DNA of 64,000 nucleotides from CAWFMO01 sp963817065 (GTDB taxonomy: Bacteria; Actinomycetota; Thermoleophilia; Solirubrobacterales; 70-9), in contig CAWFMO010000001.1 of assembly GCA_963817065.1 (NCBI GenBank), positions 1,488,001 through 1,552,000 of the forward strand, read 5' to 3'. The notes under the pieces are model-generated. The model was not told the DNA's origin. It made no database searches and saw only the letters and a list, made by a program, of their open reading frames with translations. Shown here piece after piece: positions 57,207 to 64,000 of this stretch. The translations under genes were made by a program, and so were the position numbers. Positions within the stretch are counted from its first letter, which is position 1. Every line of letters starts with the position of its first letter.

Positions 57207-57929
57207 GTGGAGGTCGTCTGGCATGACGTCGAGTGCGGGGCATACGCCGAGGACCTGCCGCACTGGCGCGAGCTCGCTGCCGCGGCGAACGGGCCAGTGC
57301 TCGAGCTCGGCTGCGGTACCGGGCGCGTGGCCCTCGAGCTCGCCAGGCATGGACACGAGGTCGTCGGAGTCGAGCGCGAACCGGAGCTCGCCGAGGCGCT
57401 CGAGTCGCGCGCGGACGCGTCGGGCCTCGACGTGGAGGTTGCGGTCACCGAGATCGCCTCGCTCGAGCTCGGGCGGCGCTTCGCGCTCGTCGCGGCCCCG
57501 ATGCAGCTGATCCAGATGCTGGGCGCGGGCGAGCGCCCGGCGGCGCTCGAGGCGGTCGCCCGCCACCTCGCTCCGGGCGGGATCGCGGCGCTGGCGATCG
57601 TCGAGACCGCGGCGCTCGGCAAGCCCGGCGACCCCGAGGTCCTGCCCGACATCCGCGAGATCGGCGACGAGGTCTTCTCGAGCCGCCCGCTCTGGGTCGA
57701 GTCGGGCGAGGACGGGCGCGAGCTGATCGTCAAGCGGCTCCGCGAGCACGTCGCCGGCGGCGGCGAGGTCGAGCGCAGCGTCCACACCGAGCGGCTCTCG
57801 CTGCTCGACGCCGGCGAGCTCGAAGCGGAAGCTCGCCATGCGGGGCTCGAGCCGCTCGAGCGGCGCCCGATCGAAAACGGCCCCCACGAGGCGGACTCGA
57901 CCCTCGTCATCCTTGGAACGGCGCAATGA
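57207..57929 (+). CDS. SAM-dependent methyltransferase between murT and gatD
   Basis: This is 240 aa from GTG 57207. 'GPVLELGCGTGRVALELARH' is motif I and 'GHEVVGVEREPELAEALESR' motif II. A late 'DAGELEAEARHAGLEPLERR' follows. It starts 5 bp after the murT stop and overlaps gatD (ATGA). This insertion between two obligate partner subunits is unusual. The target may be a peptidoglycan precursor or lipid, but this is inferred from position only. Confidence 0.85.
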   Translation: MEVVWHDVECGAYAEDLPHWRELAAAANGPVLELGCGTGRVALELARHGHEVVGVEREPELAEALESRADASGLDVEVAVTEIASLELGRRFALVAAPMQLIQMLGAGERPAALEAVARHLAPGGIAALAIVETAALGKPGDPEVLPDIREIGDEVFSSRPLWVESGEDGRELIVKRLREHVAGGGEVERSVHTERLSLLDAGELEAEARHAGLEPLERRPIENGPHEADSTLVILGTAQ

Positions 57930-58666
57930 CCGAGCTCCGCCTCCTGGCCCTGTATCCCGAGCAGATGAACATCTACGCCGACCGCGGCAACATCACCTTC
58001 CTGCGGCGGCGCTGCGAATGGCGCGGGATCTCCTTCACCTACGCGGCCGCCGGCCCGGGCGAGGGATTCGACGCGGCCGAGCACGACCTGATCTACATCG
58101 GCGGCGGCCAGGACCGCGACCAGGTGATCGTCGCCGCCGACATGGTGGCGACCAAGCGCGACTCGCTCGCCGCCGCCGCTGATGACGGCGCGGTGTTGCT
58201 GGCTGTCTGCGGCGGCTACCAGCTGCTCGGCCACAGCTACCAGCTCGGCGAGCAGCGAATCGAGGGCCTCGGGCTCGCCGACCTCGAGACGGTGCGCGAA
58301 GAGGGACCGCGGCTGATCGGCAACGTCGCGATCGAGGTCGACCTCGGGACCGGGCCCCGCGTTCTGGCCGGGTTCGAGAACCACGGCGGGCGCACCCGGC
58401 TCGGCGAGAGCGCCGAGCCGCTCGGCCGCGTGCTCGACGGCCACGGCAACAACGGCCGCGACGGCTACGAGGGCGTGCGCCGCGACAACGTCATCGGGAC
58501 CTACCTTCACGGCCCGCTGCTGCCCAAGAACGCCTGGCTCGCCGACCGCCTGATCGCGCTCGCGATCGCCCGCCGAACCGGGACCGAGCCGCAGCTCGAG
58601 CCGCTCGACGACGCGCTCGAGGAGGCCGCGCACGAATCGGCGCTCGCGGCGGCCAGGGGGCGCTGA
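57926..58666 (+). CDS. gatD: Lipid II isoglutaminyl synthase, glutamine amidotransferase subunit GatD
   Basis: This is 246 aa from ATG 57926. The CobB/CobQ-like class I amidotransferase has Cys95 in 'VLLAVCGGYQLLGHSYQL' and His195 in 'VIGTYLHGPLLPKNAWL', with the typical opening 'LLALYPEQMNIYADRGNI'. It releases ammonia from glutamine for MurT. The Cys and His placement matches GatD and the murT context confirms it. Confidence 0.93.
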   Translation: MTELRLLALYPEQMNIYADRGNITFLRRRCEWRGISFTYAAAGPGEGFDAAEHDLIYIGGGQDRDQVIVAADMVATKRDSLAAAADDGAVLLAVCGGYQLLGHSYQLGEQRIEGLGLADLETVREEGPRLIGNVAIEVDLGTGPRVLAGFENHGGRTRLGESAEPLGRVLDGHGNNGRDGYEGVRRDNVIGTYLHGPLLPKNAWLADRLIALAIARRTGTEPQLEPLDDALEEAAHESALAAARGR

Positions 58667-58677
58667 CGGCGGCGCCG

Positions 58678-58962
58678 ATGGCGAAGAAGACCCACCACAA
58701 GCACAGCTCGTCGAAGGACTACCGGAGGCTGCTCGACACGCTCGAGGCCCACCCCGACGTCCACCGGATCGCGACCGGGCGGGTCAAGCCGCGAATGGGC
58801 TCGGGGCGGCCGGTGGCGGCGATCTCGAAGCTCCGTCCGGTCAAGAGCGGGCTCTCGATCACGATCAACACCGCCGGCGCGATCATCGACGCCTACGTGA
58901 TCACCGACAAGCCCGACGCGGTCGCCGAATTCATCCGCGAGCGGGGATGGGCCAAGAAGTGA
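58678..58962 (+). CDS. Small DUF2103-like protein
   Basis: This 94-aa basic protein opens 'MAKKTHHKHSSSKDYRRLLD'. It contains 'VHRIATGRVKPRMGSGRPVA' and 'GLSITINTAGAIIDAYVITD', and may belong to the predicted metal-binding DUF2103 family (His-rich start). It follows gatD by 11 bp, so it may belong to the operon. The function is unknown. Confidence 0.65.
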   Translation: MAKKTHHKHSSSKDYRRLLDTLEAHPDVHRIATGRVKPRMGSGRPVAAISKLRPVKSGLSITINTAGAIIDAYVITDKPDAVAEFIRERGWAKK

Positions 58963-59000
58963 CCCCGCACCCGGCGACCCGGCATCTATAGGATGGGCGC

Positions 59001-59603
59001 ATGATCATCTTGATCATCGTCGTCGGCCTGGTCCTGCTCGTCGGGCTGATCTACATCCTGATCCGCAACAGCATGGTCGGCGCCCGCAACCGCGTCGACG
59101 AGGCTTGGAGCGGTATCGACGTCCAGCTCAAGCGCCGCCACGACCTGATCCCGAACCTGGTCGAGGCCGTCAAGGGCTACGCGACGCACGAGCGCAAGAC
59201 GTTCGAAGAGGTGACCAAGGCGCGCGCCAACGCGATGAAGGCGACCGGCGTCGAGGACGTCAGCAAGGCCGAGAGCCAGCTCTCCGGCGCGCTCGCGAAC
59301 ATCAACGCCGTCGCCGAGCAGTACCCCGACCTGCGCGCGACCGAGAACTTCCAGCAGCTCCAGCGCACCCTGGCCGAGCTCGAGGACGAGATTCAGGCCT
59401 CGCGCCGGATCTACAACTCGAACGTCCAGTCCTACAACACGAAGATCCAGATCTTCCCGAACTCGATCGTCGCCAACCAGGCGGGCTTCACGGATCGCGA
59501 GTTCTTCGAGATCGAGGTCGCCGCCGAGCGCGAGGCCCCCGATGTCAACTTCAGCGGCGAGGCCCAGCCCGCCGGCGACGCACCCGCCGAACCGGCGAAG
59601 TAG
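59001..59603 (+). CDS. lemA: LemA-family protein
   Basis: This 200-aa protein has one N-terminal transmembrane helix ('IILIIVVGLVLLVGLIYILI'). The LemA domain follows: 'VDEAWSGIDVQLKRRHDLIP', 'LVEAVKGYATHERKTFEEV', 'ENFQQLQRTLAELEDEIQAS' and 'RRIYNSNVQSYNTKIQIFPN'. The end is Pro/Ala/Glu-rich. LemA proteins are conserved helical membrane proteins of unknown function, sometimes next to TPM-domain proteins; none is present here. Confidence 0.92.
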   Translation: MIILIIVVGLVLLVGLIYILIRNSMVGARNRVDEAWSGIDVQLKRRHDLIPNLVEAVKGYATHERKTFEEVTKARANAMKATGVEDVSKAESQLSGALANINAVAEQYPDLRATENFQQLQRTLAELEDEIQASRRIYNSNVQSYNTKIQIFPNSIVANQAGFTDREFFEIEVAAEREAPDVNFSGEAQPAGDAPAEPAK

Positions 59604-59672
59604 CGCCGCCCTCCGCTTCTTCCTCACCATTGCTGTTCATGGCGCCGTCGGCTGCCTTCGCGCGCCTCGGCG

Positions 59673-59702
59673 AACTACCGCTTTGCATGGAAAGCGGAAG
59701 TT
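59673..59702. repeat. Palindromic repeat copy 1
   Basis: AACTACCGCTTT-GCATGG-AAAGCGGAAGTT: 12-bp arms match at 11 of 12 positions around a 6-nt loop. It lies in the lemA 3' gap upstream of the decayed secreted gene. Other copies lie at 60467, 60822, 61294 and 61517. Confidence 0.7.
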
Positions 59703-59740
59703 GTAGGCTGGGCATTCAACTACTACGGGAGAGGGACACC

Positions 59741-60464
59741 ATGAAGGGCAGGATTTGTTTGGCAACTATCGCGGCGGCATGCACCGCGCTCGCGGTTGCC
59801 CCGGCTGTCGCTTCGGCCGGGACGCTGGACCAGCAGCAGACCGACACCAGCTCGGGTTATCGGCGTGAGCTCGACTCAGAGCCTCGCGCAGACCTTCACG
59901 GCGGGCATCACGGGGGACCTGGACGGCATCGACCTGGCTCTGGAGAGGAACAATGCGCCCACCACCCCGCTGACCGTCGAAATACCGAAACGCGTTCCCA
60001 GGCTTCATGGGCACGACCCCTCTCGCCAGCGCGAGCGTTCCCGCGGCGACATTCTCCCACCCCCGCCACGACGACATGGGTACCGATCGCATTCGCCACT
60101 CCCGTTCCCGTCACCGCGGGCTCGCACTACGCGATCGTTGCTCACGCGAACACCGTTTTTCCCGACACCTACTCGTGGACTGATGCGCCTACGGACGTGT
60201 ACGCGGGCGGCACGCTTCTGCTTTCGCCCTCGAGCCCGCCGAGCAACACTGGATTCCGGGGGTCGACGACCAGGCTTTCAAGACTATGTCGTTCCCGCGC
60301 CGGGCTCTGCGCCGCCTTCGACGACCACACCCGTGTCGACGACCACACCCGTGGCTTCTGGACCTACGGGGCTCCAAGCCGCGGCCCTGAAGAAGTGCAA
60401 AAAGAAGAAATCGAAGAAGGCCCGGAAAAAGTGCAAGAAGAAGGCGCTACTGCTGCCGGTCTAG
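59741..60464 (+). pseudogene. Frameshifted secreted protein with Lys-rich tail
   Basis: From ATG 59741 a signal peptide runs to 'VASAG', then 'TLDQQQTDTSSG'. A shift leads to 'VSSTQSLAQTFTAGITGDLD' and 'GIDLALERNNAPTTPLTVEI'. A third frame gives 'GFMGTTPLASASVPAATFS', the first returns for 'PVPVTAGSHYAIVAHANTVF', and another shift gives 'DYVVPAPGSAPPSTTTPV' with tail 'LKKCKKKKSKKARKKCKKKA'. The reconstructed protein is a carbohydrate-binding-like beta-sandwich with the same type of tail as the protein at 35449. At least four indels are required. Confidence 0.7.
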
Positions 60465-60466
60465 CT

Positions 60467-60491
60467 CGAAGTTCCGCTTTGGACGAGAAGC
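60467..60491. repeat. Palindromic repeat copy 2 (partial)
   Basis: CGAAGTTCCGCTTTGGACGAGAAGC. The left arm matches other copies; the right arm is shortened. Its loop GGACGAG is the reverse complement of the CTCGTCC loop in copy 3, so the two are inverted relative to each other. Confidence 0.55.
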
Positions 60492-60492
60492 T

Positions 60493-60800
60493 CTAGTCGC
60501 GGTTACAGAGCCGGGCGCCGGCTAACCCGCCAACCAACCCACCCGCGAGCGAGCTCGCCAGATCGGCGACCGTGTCCAAGTAGGCCGTGACGTTCACGTC
60601 ATCGCGGTAGTGAAGCTGGTACTCGACCAACTCCCACGCAATCTCGGCGGTGGCAGCCCCTCCAAGACCCACCCCCACCGCGAACCACCAGGTTGAGCCG
60701 AGGTGCCACAGGCAACGAAAGCGACCGCAGTCGCAACCGCGAGAGCGCCTACAAAATGCTGCGGGCTGCCCAACCAGTCAGGATCATCCGCGGAGGCTAC
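60493..60800 (-). pseudogene. Degenerate small membrane protein gene
   Basis: A 61-residue open frame ('VGVGLGGAATAEIAWELVEY', then 'DTVADLASSLAGGLVGGLAG') is the C-terminal part of a polytopic protein. In another frame upstream, 'DDPDWLGSPQHFVGALAVAT' and 'AVAFVA' continue it, joined by 'CLWHLGSTWWFA'. One frameshift separates the parts near 60710-60740. The upstream frame runs into repeat copy 3. No functional start is evident. The family is uncertain; the segment 'YLDTVADLASSLAGG' recalls small VanZ- or DUF2238-like membrane proteins. Confidence 0.45.
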
Positions 60801-60821
60801 GTCTTTAGCCGCCCACTTCGG

Positions 60822-60850
60822 AACTACCGCTTCTCGTCCAAGCGGTAGTT
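60822..60850. repeat. Palindromic repeat copy 3
   Basis: AACTACCGCTT-CTCGTCC-AAGCGGTAGTT has perfect 11-bp arms around a 7-nt loop. It lies 3 bp beyond the stop of the SnoaL-like gene. Confidence 0.7.
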
Positions 60851-60853
60851 CGG

Positions 60854-61261
60854 CTACTCCGTCAGCCCGGCGGCTTTGAGGGCGTCCGCGTAGTCCCAGA
60901 AGTAATGCACCCGGATGATCTTCCGTCGCTTCACCGTGAAGAGAGCGGCCATCGGGGTATCGAAGGACACCTCCGTGCGCCTGCCCTCTGTCACGTAACG
61001 AACCCGAGCCAGCACGCGGTCGTCGCCCACTGGACGAATCTCATCGACCTCGGTTCGGGCTTCTCGCCACGTATCTCGCAGGCGCTCTGCCTGGTGGCGC
61101 CAAGCATCCAGACCGCGCACCTCAAGTCCCTCCGGCCACCCCTCCGGCGCGGTGACGAGTACGTCCGGGTCGAAGAACATGTGACCCACCCCGCCAGGTC
61201 CTCTCCCTCGTTCCACAGTTCGAGCGCGTCGAGGGCGATCTGGACTTTTCTCCTCCGACAT
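60854..61261 (-). pseudogene. SnoaL-like gene with two compensating frameshifts
   Basis: The frame from ATG 61261 is open for 135 codons. However, its first ~25 residues after 'MSEEK' make sense only one base over: 'VQIALDALELWNEGEDLAGW' is the usual SnoaL-like opening. One extra A in GAGAAAAGTCC moves the frame out, and a missing base near GGGTCACATG moves it back. After that 'MFFDPDVLVTAPEGWPEGLE' and 'HYFWDYADALKAAGL' form a normal SnoaL/NTF2 domain. If the indels are sequence errors the gene is intact. Confidence 0.6.
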
Positions 61262-61293
61262 CGCCCGCGCAGTATCGCGCTATCGCTGAACAC

Positions 61294-61344
61294 CCGCTTC
61301 CCATGCAAAGCGGAACTACCGCTGCTCCGTCCAAAGCGGCTATT
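61294..61344. repeat. Palindromic repeat copy 4 (composite)
   Basis: Two overlapping units are joined. CCGCTT-C-CCATGC-AAAGCGG has a CCATGC loop. AACTACCGCT (61314-61323) with AAAGCGG (61333-61339) has a CTCCGTCC-like loop. Both loop types of the family thus occur in one element. Confidence 0.55.
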
Positions 61345-61494
61345 CCTGAAGCCCCGCGGCTTTGAGGGCTTCTTTTGGATCGAGGAAGGTGCGAAGGACG
61401 GTCGCCTTGGCGTTCTTGAAGTGGACCAACTGAATCGCGGCGGTATAAAGGCCTCGACCGCGCGTTTGTAGGCCTCGACGTTCTCCTCCGACAT
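61340..61494 (-). pseudogene. SnoaL-like gene remnant with internal deletion
   Basis: From ATG 61494 'MSEENVEAYKRAVEAF' is a typical SnoaL-like start. About 15 codons on, in another frame, 'IQLVHFKNAKATVLRTFLDP' and 'KEALKAAGLQE' give the usual C-terminus. The central ~70 residues are missing, so the gene is not functional. It ends inside repeat copy 4. Confidence 0.6.
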
Positions 61495-61516
61495 CGTTCG
61501 CTCGTATCTCGTGCCG

Positions 61517-61546
61517 AACTACTGCTTTCCATGCAAAGCGGAAGTT
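61517..61546. repeat. Palindromic repeat copy 5
   Basis: AACTACTGCTTT-CCATGC-AAAGCGGAAGTT: arms match at 10 of 12. The loop is the reverse complement of copy 1's. It sits directly before the stop of the small lipoprotein gene. Confidence 0.65.
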
Positions 61547-61547
61547 G

Positions 61548-61708
61548 CTAGAGCGCGCCGACCAGCTCATCGATCTGCTCCTGATCCAGCGGACCGAAGG
61601 TGATGCCCCGGCTGGCGTCGAATCCCCCTGGACCAGCGTGTCCCCCCCGTCATCGCCGCAGCCGGCCAACGCCAGCGCGCAGGCCGCAAACAGGATCAGC
61701 GTCCGCAC
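61548..61708 (-). pseudogene. Small lipoprotein gene with one frameshift
   Basis: From ATG 61708: 'MRTLILFAACALALAGCGDD' has a lipobox (LAGC). After 'TLVQG' one G is missing from a G5 run; restored, the protein continues 'FDASRGITFGPLDQEQIDEL' and stops at TAG 61550-61548, for about 53 aa. As read, the frame instead runs into repeat copy 5 and the SnoaL remnant. Confidence 0.5.
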
Positions 61709-61716
61709 GGGGCGGG

Positions 61717-62148
61717 TCAGGTGCCGGAGCTGCCGAAGCCGCCCTCGCCGCGCGCCGAGGCGCCGAGGCCCGAGGCCTCGACGGGCTGGGCGGTCGAGAA
61801 CGGGGTCAGGAGGAGCTGGGCGATGCGATCGCCTTCGGCGACCCTGAACTCGGCGTTGGCATCGGTGTTCAGCAGCAGGACGCGGATCTCGCCGCGGTAG
61901 CCGGGGTCGATCAACCCGGGGCTGTTGACGAGCGCGATCCCGTTCTTGAGCGCGAGGCCGCTGCGCGGCAGAACGAGGCCGGCCCAGCCTTCGGGAGTCT
62001 CGATCGCGAGGCCGGTGCCGACGCTGACCCGCTGGCCGGGGCCGATACGGGCGCCCTCCGCGGCGCGCAGGTCCATCCCCGCGTCGCCCTCGTTGGCGCG
62101 TTCGGGGAGAACCGCGTTCTCCTTCAGCTTCTGGAAGCGGATCTCCAT
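61717..62148 (-). CDS. dut: dUTP diphosphatase
   Basis: This is 143 aa from ATG 62148, the start that matches normal dUTPases. The five trimeric motifs are visible: 'NEGDAGMDLRAAE' (1), 'PRSGLALKNGI' (2), 'NSPGLIDPGYRGEIRVLLLN' (3), 'GDRIAQLLLTPF' (4) and 'ARGEGGFGSSGT' (5). It hydrolyses dUTP to dUMP. In frame upstream, to about 62340-62427, a ~60-90-residue Pro/Glu-rich acidic segment ('EPEPEPNGGSEPEPEPEDD') is open and could be an N-terminal extension from a GTG or TTG start. It is downstream of hflX. Confidence 0.92.
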   Translation of the reverse strand: MEIRFQKLKENAVLPERANEGDAGMDLRAAEGARIGPGQRVSVGTGLAIETPEGWAGLVLPRSGLALKNGIALVNSPGLIDPGYRGEIRVLLLNTDANAEFRVAEGDRIAQLLLTPFSTAQPVEASGLGASARGEGGFGSSGT

Positions 62149-62374
62149 GTGCTGATCAACGCTAAACCCGGAGTCAGTCGGAACCGCAGGGTCGGTTGCA
62201 GCGGCCTCGGGATCGTCGCCGTTTCGCCCCGCGCCCGCCTCGATCTCGGGTTCGGGAGCGGCTTCCGCCTCGGGGTCATCCTCCGGCTCGGGCTCGGGCT
62301 CGGAACCGCCGTTGGGCTCGGGCTCCGGCTCGTTGGGCACCAGCGGCGGGCGCTCGTCCCAGCCCCGGTCGCGC

Positions 62375-63694
62375 TCAGGCGCCTCGGTCGCCGTTGGTGA
62401 CGGCGAGGTCTGCGTAGCGTTCAGCAACTTCGCCGGAAACCTGAGCGCGTACGAAAACCCCCTCAGCGCGATCTTCACGCTCAAGGTCGCCAGCGACTCT
62501 ATGGAGCTCCGAGAGCCTTCCACCGTCCTCGTAGGGTACGAGCAGCTCGATTTCGCGGAGCGGCGCCCTCACCGCCTCCGCCAGACTTCTTGCGAGCTCG
62601 TCGAGCCCCTCGCCGCTCGCCGCCGAGACCAGGATCCCGTCGGGGTGGCGCAGGGCGAGCTCTCGGCGCGCGTCGTCGTCGAGCAGATCGGCCTTGTTGA
62701 GGGCCAGGATCCGCGGGTTCTCGCCCGCTCCGATCTCCTCCAGCGCCGCGTCGGCGGCCGCGATCGCCTCGATCCGCTGCGATTCGGGCTCCGAGCCGTC
62801 GACGACGTGCAGGATCACGTCGGCCAGCGCGGTCTCCTCGAGCGTCGCCTTGAACGCCTCGACCACCTGGTGGGGAAGCTTGCGGATGAAGCCGACCGTG
62901 TCGGTGAGCAGCATCTGGCGGCCGTCGTGGTCGAAAGAGCGCGTCGTCGGGTCGAGCGTGTGGAAGAGCCGCTCCCCCACCCCGACCCCGGCGCCGGTCA
63001 GCGCGTTGAGGAGGCTCGACTTGCCCGCGTTCGTGTAGCCGGCGAGCGCGATCGTCGGCATCGCCGCGCGGGTGCGCTCGGAGCGCATCACGTCGCGGTT
63101 TCGCCCGACGCGCTCGAGCCGGCGGCGAAGCGCGGTGATCCGGTCGCGCGCGAGGCGGCGGTCGGTCTCGATCTGCGACTCGCCGGGCCCCCTCGTGCCG
63201 ATCCCGCCGACGCCGCGGCCGGCGCCGAGCCGCTCGAGGTGGGTCCAGAGCCCGCGCATCCGCGCGAGGTTGTATTCGAGCTGCGCGAGCTCGACCTGGA
63301 GCTTGCCCTCGGCCGTGTGCGCGTGGTCGGCGAAGATGTCGAGGATGATCGCCGTGCGGTCGATCACCGGCACCCCGAGCTCGGCCTCGAGATTGCGCTC
63401 CTGGCGCGGCTCGAGCTCGTCGTCGCAGGCGACGAGGTTGGCGTCGCTGCGCTTGATCTCCGCCTTGAGCTCGGCCACCTTGCCCTTGCCGAGGTAGAGG
63501 TTCGGGTCGGGCTTCGGGCGCTGCTGGACCATCTCGCCCGCGGTCGCGACCCCAGAGGTCCTGAGCAGCTCCTTGAGCTCGGCGAGCGGGTCGTCGCCCT
63601 CGATCTCGGGCAGGGCGCCGATCGCGAGCGCCCGCTGGGCAGCGCGCGCGTTGATGACCCCCGAGGCCGGGGCGCCGTTGGCCGTTTGATCCAT
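62375..63694 (-). CDS. hflX: Ribosome-associated GTPase HflX
   Basis: This 439-aa protein has an N-terminal HflX domain (residues ~60-210, with 'RGPGESQIETDRRLARDRI') then the G domain: G1 'LAGYTNAGKSSLLNAL' (219-227), G3 'TDTVGFIRKLPHQVVEAF' and G4 'ALNKADLL' (333-336). HflX splits stalled ribosomes under stress. The stop lies just after the start region of the possible dut extension. It is 22 bp downstream of the aminotransferase gene and probably co-transcribed. Confidence 0.95.
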   Translation of the reverse strand: MDQTANGAPASGVINARAAQRALAIGALPEIEGDDPLAELKELLRTSGVATAGEMVQQRPKPDPNLYLGKGKVAELKAEIKRSDANLVACDDELEPRQERNLEAELGVPVIDRTAIILDIFADHAHTAEGKLQVELAQLEYNLARMRGLWTHLERLGAGRGVGGIGTRGPGESQIETDRRLARDRITALRRRLERVGRNRDVMRSERTRAAMPTIALAGYTNAGKSSLLNALTGAGVGVGERLFHTLDPTTRSFDHDGRQMLLTDTVGFIRKLPHQVVEAFKATLEETALADVILHVVDGSEPESQRIEAIAAADAALEEIGAGENPRILALNKADLLDDDARRELALRHPDGILVSAASGEGLDELARSLAEAVRAPLREIELLVPYEDGGRLSELHRVAGDLEREDRAEGVFVRAQVSGEVAERYADLAVTNGDRGA

Positions 63695-63716
63695 GTCTTT
63701 GATGGTACGCCGCGGG

Positions 63717-64000
63717 CTAGGCGGCCAGGTGCTCGCGCAACCGCTCGACGGCCTCGGTGATCCGCTCGTCGGGCGTTGTCAGCGAGATCCGGAAGAAGCC
63801 CTCGCCGCTCGGCCCGTACATCGAGCCGGGAGAGATAACGACCGCGGCTTGCTCGAGCACCTTCTCGGCGAAGGTGGTCGACGTCTCGCCCTCGGGGACC
63901 GGCGCCCAGACGTAGATCGTCCCCTTCGGAGCCTCGACCTCGACCCCGATCTCGCGCAGCGCCTCGACGACGAGGTCGCGGCGGCGAGCATAGATCGCGT
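63717..64000 (-). CDS. PLP-dependent aminotransferase, C-terminal part (LL-diaminopimelate type)
   Basis: The frame is open to the right edge. The ~94 visible residues include 'YARRRDLVVEALREIG', 'PKGTIYVWAPVPEG', 'VVISPGSMYGPSGEGFFRIS' and 'TPDERITEAVERLREHL'. The Arg in 'FFRIS' is the substrate carboxylate-binding residue of class I aminotransferases. The combination is typical of LL-diaminopimelate aminotransferase (dapL) and close relatives. The rest, including the PLP lysine, lies outside the window. Confidence 0.85.
   Translation of the reverse strand, partial: AIYARRRDLVVEALREIGVEVEAPKGTIYVWAPVPEGETSTTFAEKVLEQAAVVISPGSMYGPSGEGFFRISLTTPDERITEAVERLREHLAA

Noticed and set aside
59673..61546. 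Integron gene-cassette array with attC sites
   Set aside because: Spacing and palindromes first suggested attC, but the ends do not fit RYYYAAC/GTTRRRY, no integrase is present and the genes are mostly decayed.
1..64000. CRISPR arrays, tRNA/rRNA genes, insertion sequences, prophage or replication origin
   Set aside because: No regularly spaced repeat array, cloverleaf with CCA-type ends, transposase or integrase motif, or DnaA-box cluster was found by reading the sequence. A tRNA could still be missed by eye.

Overview
The window is very GC-rich, gene-dense bacterial chromosome. Most genes are actinobacterial in type: a CopC-CopD fusion, a WS/DGAT wax-ester synthase, MurT/GatD, a SigB/SigF-type sigma factor with RsbU/V/W-like partners, a c-di-AMP riboswitch before an RlpA-like gene, and PucR-like and MarR regulators. 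Exported proteins ending in Lys-rich tails with paired cysteines suggest a soil actinobacterium of the Thermoleophilia (Solirubrobacterales-like). That placement is inferred from gene style, not from a marker gene. I saw no rRNA, tRNA, CRISPR array, transposase or phage gene.

Layout. 0-7.2 kb: end of an FAD-linked oxidase, a beta-helix surface protein, a sigma-region-4/anti-sigma-like membrane protein, then a five-gene copper operon (small membrane protein, His-starting exported protein, CopCD, second small membrane protein, YcnI). 7.3-18 kb: thioesterase, frameshifted nadE, K+ channel, acyl-CoA carboxylase beta, trypsin-like protease, ChbG-like deacetylase, a membrane protein, a MarR/MFS efflux pair and WS/DGAT. 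18-27.9 kb: RlpA-like protein under a CRP-like site and c-di-AMP riboswitch, DinB, CcdA, a flavin monooxygenase/serine hydrolase pair, and divergent aguB/aguA for putrescine. 27.9-31.2 kb: arsenic locus, aqpS-arsC divergent from arsR-arsM and an R2-like diiron protein. 31.2-42 kb: sulfatase/methyltransferase envelope operon, tandem desaturases with a PucR-like regulator, glutamate decarboxylase. 42-51.3 kb: general stress island (sigma factor, anti-sigma, antagonist, phosphatase, YihY, ferritin-like, Usp-like, DJ-1, PRC-barrel-like) with several GTTT-N16/17-GGGTA promoter candidates. 51.3-59.6 kb: a decayed PASTA gene, hydrolase, peroxiredoxin, cyclophilin, then a methyltransferase-lipid kinase-MurT-methyltransferase-GatD operon and LemA. 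59.6-61.7 kb: a degenerate island of frameshifted exported, membrane and SnoaL-like genes separated by a palindromic repeat. 61.7-64 kb: dut, hflX and the end of an aminotransferase gene.

How it fits together. Copper, arsenic, drug-efflux and stress modules each carry local regulatory sites. Peptidoglycan functions recur (RlpA under c-di-AMP control, MurT/GatD amidation). Single-base frameshifts occur in nadE and a lipid kinase gene, and many cluster in two degenerate stretches. The isolated ones may be sequence errors; the clusters look more like true gene decay.
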